A DNA stretch of 56,777 nucleotides from Caldilineaceae bacterium bin5 (GTDB taxonomy: Bacteria > Chloroflexota > Anaerolineae > Caldilineales > Caldilineaceae): contig MPML01000028.1 in the NCBI GenBank assembly GCA_002238445.1, positions 1-56,777 on the forward strand, in the 5' to 3' direction. The notes below the pieces were generated by a model. It was given only the letters and a program-made list of their open reading frames with translations, did not search any database and was not told the origin of the DNA. The position numbers were made by a program, and so were the translations under genes. The number at the start of each line of letters is the position of its first letter. Within the stretch, counting starts at the first letter, position 1. This document shows, in pieces, positions 52,336 through 56,777 of this stretch.

Positions 52336-53967
52336 TCAGCGACGGCCGTCACTGACCTCGGCGCCCAGCTCCGAGACCGCGTACTCTAACAGTGGGTCCT
52401 GCCCGTCTGCAGACGCTTCCTCTACTGCCCGTCCTGCGGCTGTGGGAATCGTAGCTTGTTCGCCGCTTTGGCAGATGATAGATACCTGCTGACCGAGGAT
52501 TTCGGACAAGATGACGGCGACGGAATCCTTTGTTTTGGCCTCGGAAATCACGCCGAGCGTGAACGAATTATTGCCAAAAGCCATGGCGACGGAGTCACCC
52601 CCGATAGCAAGATCCCTGATGGAGCGCAGCGATGCCTGCTCTTTTGGTCCACACCGTTCGCGAACGGTATTCAAGAATCGGTCCCAGTTCTCTCTCAGCC
52701 GTTGGGTTGCCTGTTTGTCCAAGGGTGTGGTTTCTTTTTTTTCGGCAACGGGACTGCTGGAGGCCCCAGTCTTGGGCTGAGCGGTACTCTTTTCCTTGGC
52801 CGGCGGCTTGGGCGCGGCCGGTTGGGAAAGTGTTTGGGCAGGTGCTGGCGGGGCGAATTGCTGGGGTTCGCCCTCAATGACCTCGACCAGCGCCAATTCC
52901 AGGGGGAGTTGGGGCTGGAATCCGCCCTTGAGTTCAGACATGGCCTCGCTGAACCGTTTGATGGCCCAGAGCGTCTCCGACTTGGACAAATCCTTGGCCT
53001 GCCGCTGCAAAGTCTGCACAGTATCCGGTGCGGAATCTTCGAGGAGGGCGCTATCGCCGACCATCTGGACGAGCATCACGCCGCGAAGATGTTCAATGAC
53101 CTGGGCGGCGAATTCATTCAGGCTGCCGCCCTGCAGAAGGAGGTCATGGATAAGTTGCAGTCCCGCGGATACATCCTTGGCTGCGAGAGCTTCAACAAAT
53201 GCAGCCACGGTAGCGGTAGCAACACTGCCCAGCACCTGTTGGACTTGTTCCAAAGAGATTGCAGGGCTTTCCTCGGTTGAGGCGGTTGCACCGTAACTGG
53301 TCATCTGGTCCAGAAGGCTGACGGCATCGCGCATGCAGCCTTGCGCGCTGCGGGCGATGGCGAAGACAGCGGCCTCCTGTACTTGAAATCCCTCTTCTGC
53401 GGCGATGAAAGTCAGATGTGCGGCAATTTCGGCCACAGGGATGCGGCGGAAATCGAAGCGCTGGCAGCGGCTGAGGACGGTTGCTGGAATGCGGTGCGGT
53501 TCGGTAGTCGCCAAGACGAAACGCACGTATGGGGGAGGTTCTTCCAGTGTTTTGAGAAGGGCGTTGAATGCGCTGGCGCTGAGCATATGCACTTCGTCGA
53601 TGATGTAGATCTTGTAACGAGACTCGCTGGGCTGGAAGCCGACCTTGTCGCGCAGTTCCCGCACATCGTCGACGCTGTTATTGCTGGCGGCGTCGATTTC
53701 GATCAGGTCCAACATGCGACCTTCGTTGATGGCGGTACAGTGGCTGCAGCGGTTGCAGGGCTGACTGTTTTCATCGGTGCAGTTCAGGGCCTTGGCGAGG
53801 ATACGGGCGGTGGAAGTCTTGCCGGTGCCACGCGGTCCTGCAAACAGATAGGCGTGGGCCACGCGGCCATCGCGCAGGGCATTTAGCAGGGTGGTGGTTA
53901 CGTGTTCCTGGCCCACCACTTGATCGAAAGTTTGGCTGCGCCACTTGCGATATAACGCCTGTGCCAT
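52336..53967 (-). CDS. dnaX: DNA polymerase III subunit gamma/tau
   Basis: The 543-residue clamp-loader ATPase shows Walker A GPRGTGKTS near residue 44, four Cys of the zinc module (NCTDENSQPCNRCSHC), DEVHML Walker B, and the sensor-1/arginine finger LSRCQRFDFRR. A Pro/Gln-rich low-complexity tail follows around residues 370-430 with lysine and threonine, then a C-terminal tau-like domain. The start is MAQALYRKWRSQTFDQVVGQ, the conserved N-terminus, with AGGAG about nine bases upstream; an earlier in-frame start would add 35 residues that families lack. It heads the dnaX-ebfC-recR operon. No A-rich frameshift slippery site was clearly seen. Confidence 0.95.
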   Translation of the reverse strand: MAQALYRKWRSQTFDQVVGQEHVTTTLLNALRDGRVAHAYLFAGPRGTGKTSTARILAKALNCTDENSQPCNRCSHCTAINEGRMLDLIEIDAASNNSVDDVRELRDKVGFQPSESRYKIYIIDEVHMLSASAFNALLKTLEEPPPYVRFVLATTEPHRIPATVLSRCQRFDFRRIPVAEIAAHLTFIAAEEGFQVQEAAVFAIARSAQGCMRDAVSLLDQMTSYGATASTEESPAISLEQVQQVLGSVATATVAAFVEALAAKDVSAGLQLIHDLLLQGGSLNEFAAQVIEHLRGVMLVQMVGDSALLEDSAPDTVQTLQRQAKDLSKSETLWAIKRFSEAMSELKGGFQPQLPLELALVEVIEGEPQQFAPPAPAQTLSQPAAPKPPAKEKSTAQPKTGASSSPVAEKKETTPLDKQATQRLRENWDRFLNTVRERCGPKEQASLRSIRDLAIGGDSVAMAFGNNSFTLGVISEAKTKDSVAVILSEILGQQVSIICQSGEQATIPTAAGRAVEEASADGQDPLLEYAVSELGAEVSDGRR

Positions 53968-54093
53968 GTTGGCTTGCTCCTGCGGAGCCGTAGGACCGGA
54001 GAGGATTCTCGGCCACAAAATACACTGTCTTGCGTCCCAAATCAGTCTACCATCTGGCAGAACCAGAAGCAAACGGACCTGTAATTTTTCACG

Positions 54094-54102
54094 TGGTATA
54101 CT
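54094..54102 (+). promoter_or_regulatory. Extended -10 promoter abutting the HEAT-like gene
   Basis: TG-G-TATACT; the predicted transcript start is around 54108-54109, on top of the ATG ATG start codons, with no good -35. Confidence 0.5.
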
Positions 54103-54105
54103 TGA

Positions 54106-55695
54106 ATGATGAGCAATAAAATCATTAACTCATTTCAGGCGAGGCGGCTGGTCGAAGAGGCGGTCGCGGGGCTGGCTAATCTGTCTTCGGATGCGGAGCT
54201 GATGCAGGAGGTGGAGAAGATCGCACGCGATCACGCGCCTTCGATGGTCCTGCCGGCGATTCGCAGGCATTTGAACACTGGCAGCAGCCAGATGCGGGGC
54301 GGGTTGGGCCGTCTGGCGGCGTTGATATCGGGTCGGGAAGTCGTTGAGATGCTGCGGAAAGAGGCCGGCCGACGAGACAACCCCACACAGACTCGACTGA
54401 CGGCTGCCATGATCCTGGAAAGGTTCCTTCAGGTTGAGGTTTCAGCGGGCCTGATGGGCGATCTCAGAGACCCGAACCTGATCGTGATGCAGAGCCTGCA
54501 GGAGGCGGTGGAGGAGGCGCGGACCAACCGGCATGTCCTGCTGGAATATGTGCGGCAGATGCGGCAGGAAAACCAGGATGTTGCCTTTCTGGTTCTTGAT
54601 CTTATCGGCCAGTTGGCTGAAGCAGACCGGCCGGAGCTGCTGCGGCTGATCGCCTACGATGCCCGCACACCTGTGGCGGAGGCCGCCTTGGACCAGTTGG
54701 GGGCGCTGCGGGGCGGCGAGGTAGGGGCGCAGAGCGCGGCCGCGTTGCACACTCTCCAGGCCAGTTTGCGGCCGGAACTAGCGAAGGCGGCGTCGCGGCA
54801 TTTGCGGAAGCTGAAAATGGCAGGGGTACGTTGGGATCCAGATCCGGCAGACGAATGGTGGGCGCTGCTTTCCCCCTGTGATTTTCAGGGAACTCAGCAC
54901 CTTTGGTTTCTGAGGAACGGAAGCGGGCCTGATTGTGATTTGATCGGTCTGCGCATTAACAGGATGGCAGGTATTCTCGAAGGGTTCGGCGGCGAAAATG
55001 TGGACAGCGAGCATCTGCCGGCCAAGCGGCAGGTTGGCGAGATGCTGTCGATTTCACTGGCGCCTGGTGAGAGCGCCGTCTTTCTTACCATCCCTTACGG
55101 TTATGGACGCCAGTGCTTGCAACATTGTTTAGAGAGGCACTGGCGGGCGTCCTCCCGAACTTTACCAGAGGAGTTCACACTTTTTTGCCCGTCGATTCTT
55201 GCGCACAGTTTTGAAACGACTTTGCCTCAACTCTCTTCATTGCTCGCTTCAGGCCCGGAGCTGTGGGCCCAGGAAGATACGGATTTGTCGCAGGTAACGA
55301 TGATGCTGCTTGGTCATCCGGCTATGGCTGGCTGGGTTTTTTCGACAGGAAATTTGGGTGAGGACCACAGTAGACCGGGTGGACGGGCGCCAGGGAGTGC
55401 GGGGGATCGAACAGGATTGCAGCCCTTGGCCAGTCTGCCAGTGGAGGAGTTGGAGAAGCTGGCGCGCTCGATTGTAACTGAAGAGATCCCGCAGGAACTA
55501 GCCGAGCAGTTGCGGGAGGCGTTGCTGGCCCAGGCGGGTTGGATGCACTTCGCCGGGCACCAGGGCTTTGCGCGCCACGCGGTATTGATCGCCGAGAGTC
55601 TGCGCCACGAGCCCTTTCACGGTCATCCTCTACTGCTGCGAATGATTGCACTCGGGTTTATTCGTAGCGAGGGCGAGGGCGGCGCGTCAGACTAG
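54106..55695 (+). CDS. HEAT-like helical repeat protein of unknown function
   Basis: The 529-residue protein is rich in paired amphipathic helices in its first half (about residues 10-240: VLPAIRRHL, AAMILERFL, LVLDLIGQLAEADRPELLRLIAYD, AALDQLGALRGGEV), consistent with HEAT or armadillo-like repeats. The middle (250-380) is beta-rich with aromatic residues, and the end is helical again. I recognise no catalytic motif. Two ATGs stand in tandem (54106, 54109), and there is no Shine-Dalgarno sequence. Since the -10 lies only a few bases upstream, the mRNA may be leaderless from the second ATG. It diverges from dnaX. Confidence 0.75.
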   Translation: MMSNKIINSFQARRLVEEAVAGLANLSSDAELMQEVEKIARDHAPSMVLPAIRRHLNTGSSQMRGGLGRLAALISGREVVEMLRKEAGRRDNPTQTRLTAAMILERFLQVEVSAGLMGDLRDPNLIVMQSLQEAVEEARTNRHVLLEYVRQMRQENQDVAFLVLDLIGQLAEADRPELLRLIAYDARTPVAEAALDQLGALRGGEVGAQSAAALHTLQASLRPELAKAASRHLRKLKMAGVRWDPDPADEWWALLSPCDFQGTQHLWFLRNGSGPDCDLIGLRINRMAGILEGFGGENVDSEHLPAKRQVGEMLSISLAPGESAVFLTIPYGYGRQCLQHCLERHWRASSRTLPEEFTLFCPSILAHSFETTLPQLSSLLASGPELWAQEDTDLSQVTMMLLGHPAMAGWVFSTGNLGEDHSRPGGRAPGSAGDRTGLQPLASLPVEELEKLARSIVTEEIPQELAEQLREALLAQAGWMHFAGHQGFARHAVLIAESLRHEPFHGHPLLLRMIALGFIRSEGEGGASD

Positions 55696-55914
55696 CCGGC
55701 GAAGGGAAGGCAGGGGATCCTACAAGTCCTGATGGGATCTCTGACTAGACTCGCTGGCTAGCGTCCGAGAGTGGCAGATCGTCAGACTCCCTTCTGCTTC
55801 GAACGACAGGACTTTTTCCCTGGGGCAACCAGTTTTCCCGAGCTGATCGGTTAGACAGTTCAGGCGCGGTACATTTTCTGTCTTCCTTGTGAAATGGCAC
55901 ATGAGATTCCTTTC

Positions 55915-55944
55915 TTGACGGGAGAAGGGTTTCACAGGTAAAAT
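55915..55944 (+). promoter_or_regulatory. Promoter for a candidate non-coding RNA
   Basis: TTGACG, 18 bases, TAAAAT, after the HEAT-like gene's stop. It points into a region of hairpins that ends in a terminator. Confidence 0.55.
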
Positions 55945-55950
55945 GAAGTC

Positions 55951-56227
55951 AAGTTCCGTTGCGCAGTAGATTCCTTGTTTGCCTCTAAGGCAGAGGCTGC
56001 CAGGACGTGATTGCTCGTAAGAGCGACAATAGCCAGATGCAGGCATACAACGCCGTATGAAGCATATTGGGCTCTTTGCATTACCTTCCTCGCCAGCTAG
56101 CGAGACGTATGTTGTTGCCTGGGTTCAGGTGGCGACACAGAATCCATTAGACTGCTATTCTATAAACCTCTGGCCAACTGCTCCAGGGGACGTACCGATC
56201 TAACCTGTCCTTAGTGACGGGTTTTTT
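55951..56227 (+). ncRNA. Candidate structured non-coding RNA
   Basis: About 277 bases follow the promoter and end in an intrinsic terminator. No open frame with a ribosome site fills it. Four stable local stems are visible: GCCTCT-AAGGC-AGAGGC (55981-55997), TTGCTC-GTAA-GAGCGA with a GNRA tetraloop (56011-56026), CTCGC-CAGCTA-GCGAG (56089-56104) and CCTCTGG/CCAGGGG (56167-56189). I looked for 6S, tmRNA, SRP and RNase P signatures and recognised none. It is a candidate, not an identified class. Confidence 0.45.
56204..56227 (+). terminator. Intrinsic terminator of the candidate RNA
   Basis: CCTGTC and GACGGG form a six-bp stem with one wobble and a six-base loop, immediately followed by TTTTTT. 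Bases 56228-56490 contain no further recognisable feature. Confidence 0.7.
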
Positions 56228-56490
56228 GTCATGCTTTAGAGCCGTTGATTTGCGGTTCGTAAATGGATTTCGGAGAAACTGTGCGGATTTTCGCGAGAAG
56301 GCTGGTCTGGGCTTGGTTGTGGGAGGTTCCGAAAGGTACGGAAACCGGAGCGGGGGGAGGGCTCGTCTGCCAGATTCAATGAAGAACGTAGTTGGGCAAA
56401 ACTTCTACAACGAAGGCGAAAGTTTGCCATTAATTGAGGGCTGAGTACAATAAGGATTTCGCATTTCCGGGAAGTGTGGAAGTTTATCTG

Positions 56491-56777
56491 TAACTACTAA
56501 GCCACAGTACCTGACCATCCAGTCATCCTTGGAACCATTCAGGCTCCAGGTGAGGCAACTGGTGTATAGTCGCCGCCATGCTCGCCAGCCGACACGTTGC
56601 GAAGAAGGCACCCGGTCGGTGGTCAGGGGTCAGTAACTTCTGCGGCTGGAGGTCGGTGGTCGGTGGGTTGAAGCGGCAAGTGGGGGAGTAGACTCCGTTC
56701 GCCAGACACGATGCTGGGGAAGTGTAAACACGGTCGGTGAGGCATGTTTTTGTAGGGGGGCGTTGCGGGGGCGCAGC
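56491..56777. repeat. Left part of a dispersed hairpin/MITE-like element, cut by the contig edge
   Basis: It begins TAACTACTAAGCCACAGTAC like the complete copy at 21.04 kb, continues through CCATGCTCGCCAGCCGACAC and CACGGTCGGTGAGGCATG, and stops at GGGGGCGCAGC inside the first core hairpin. The window start supplies the remainder (AGCCCCTGCAC...), with a three-base overlap AGC. Confidence 0.8.

Noticed and set aside
55720..56046. A 108-codon minus-strand open frame after the HEAT-like gene
   Set aside because: No family resemblance and no ribosome site. It overlaps the candidate RNA and its promoter, and its composition looks random.
55951..56227. tmRNA, SRP RNA or RNase P RNA
   Set aside because: No tRNA-like ends with CCA, no SRP helix-8 signature and no conserved RNase P core sequences could be found.

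Overview
The window looks like a chromosomal contig from an uncultured, fairly GC-rich bacterium, most likely a Chloroflexota member of the Caldilinea/Anaerolineae type. This rests on gene content (dnaX-ebfC-recR joined to a B12-domain-less methylmalonyl-CoA mutase subunit, mevalonate kinase, BMP-type nucleoside ABC transporter, glycogen genes, multi-CNBD and PspC proteins), frequent GTG/TTG starts, and long repeat-filled spacers. No 16S or other phylogenetic marker is present, so the assignment is an inference.

Layout. 0.4-6 kb (minus): a lipoprotein cyclophilin, a WecA/TagO-type polyprenyl-phosphate sugar-1-P transferase and a giant O-antigen ligase/TPR protein (envelope polysaccharide). 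6-10.6 kb (minus): a compact four-gene unit of small unknown protein, UvrD-like helicase, AAA/OLD-like ATPase and DUF4276 protein, which I read as a Gabija-like defence cassette whose ATPase and nuclease-like parts are separate. 10.6-12.6 kb: a repeat desert bounded by two ISAs1-type transposase 3' fragments and filled with 10-bp-periodic arrays. 12.6-17.8 kb: a ThDP enzyme, more repeats, a Gfo/Idh/MocA oxidoreductase, and PspC and YtxH-like envelope-stress proteins. 17.9-20.3 kb (minus): ECF sigma, anti-sigma and MutM in one operon. 20.5 kb: tRNA-Leu(CAA) with a clear promoter and terminator. 21.7-26.9 kb: a four-CNBD tail-anchored sensor, a D-threonine aldolase/D-serine dehydratase-like enzyme, a small membrane protein and a CDP-alcohol phosphatidyltransferase. 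27.1-32.6 kb (plus): glycogen synthase-like GT, branching enzyme and NagA. 32.6-38 kb (minus): mevalonate kinase, glycerophosphodiesterase, a small unknown, an HDAC-family deacetylase and a 550-residue unknown. 38.1-43.4 kb (minus): a complete BMP/NupABC-type ABC importer with promoter and an internal attenuator-like hairpin. 44.2-45.7 kb: RsfS with a probable CTG start, and an NDK-like protein. 45.9-54 kb (minus): dnaX-ebfC-recR-mutase-thioesterase-[ATPase-DUF4276]-epimerase-TPR, all tightly packed. 54.1-55.7 kb: a HEAT-like protein, possibly translated from a leaderless mRNA. 55.9-56.2 kb: a promoter-hairpins-terminator unit that looks like an unannotated structured RNA.

The strongest themes are (i) two diverged ATPase+DUF4276 pairs about 40 kb apart, one with a helicase in a defence-like setting and one wedged into a housekeeping/propionate operon; (ii) a family of dispersed GC-rich hairpin repeats, some flanked by 14-bp inverted ends, in which both contig ends lie; (iii) short arrays with 10- or 11-bp periodicity, near one helical turn; and (iv) a candidate non-coding RNA close to the right end.
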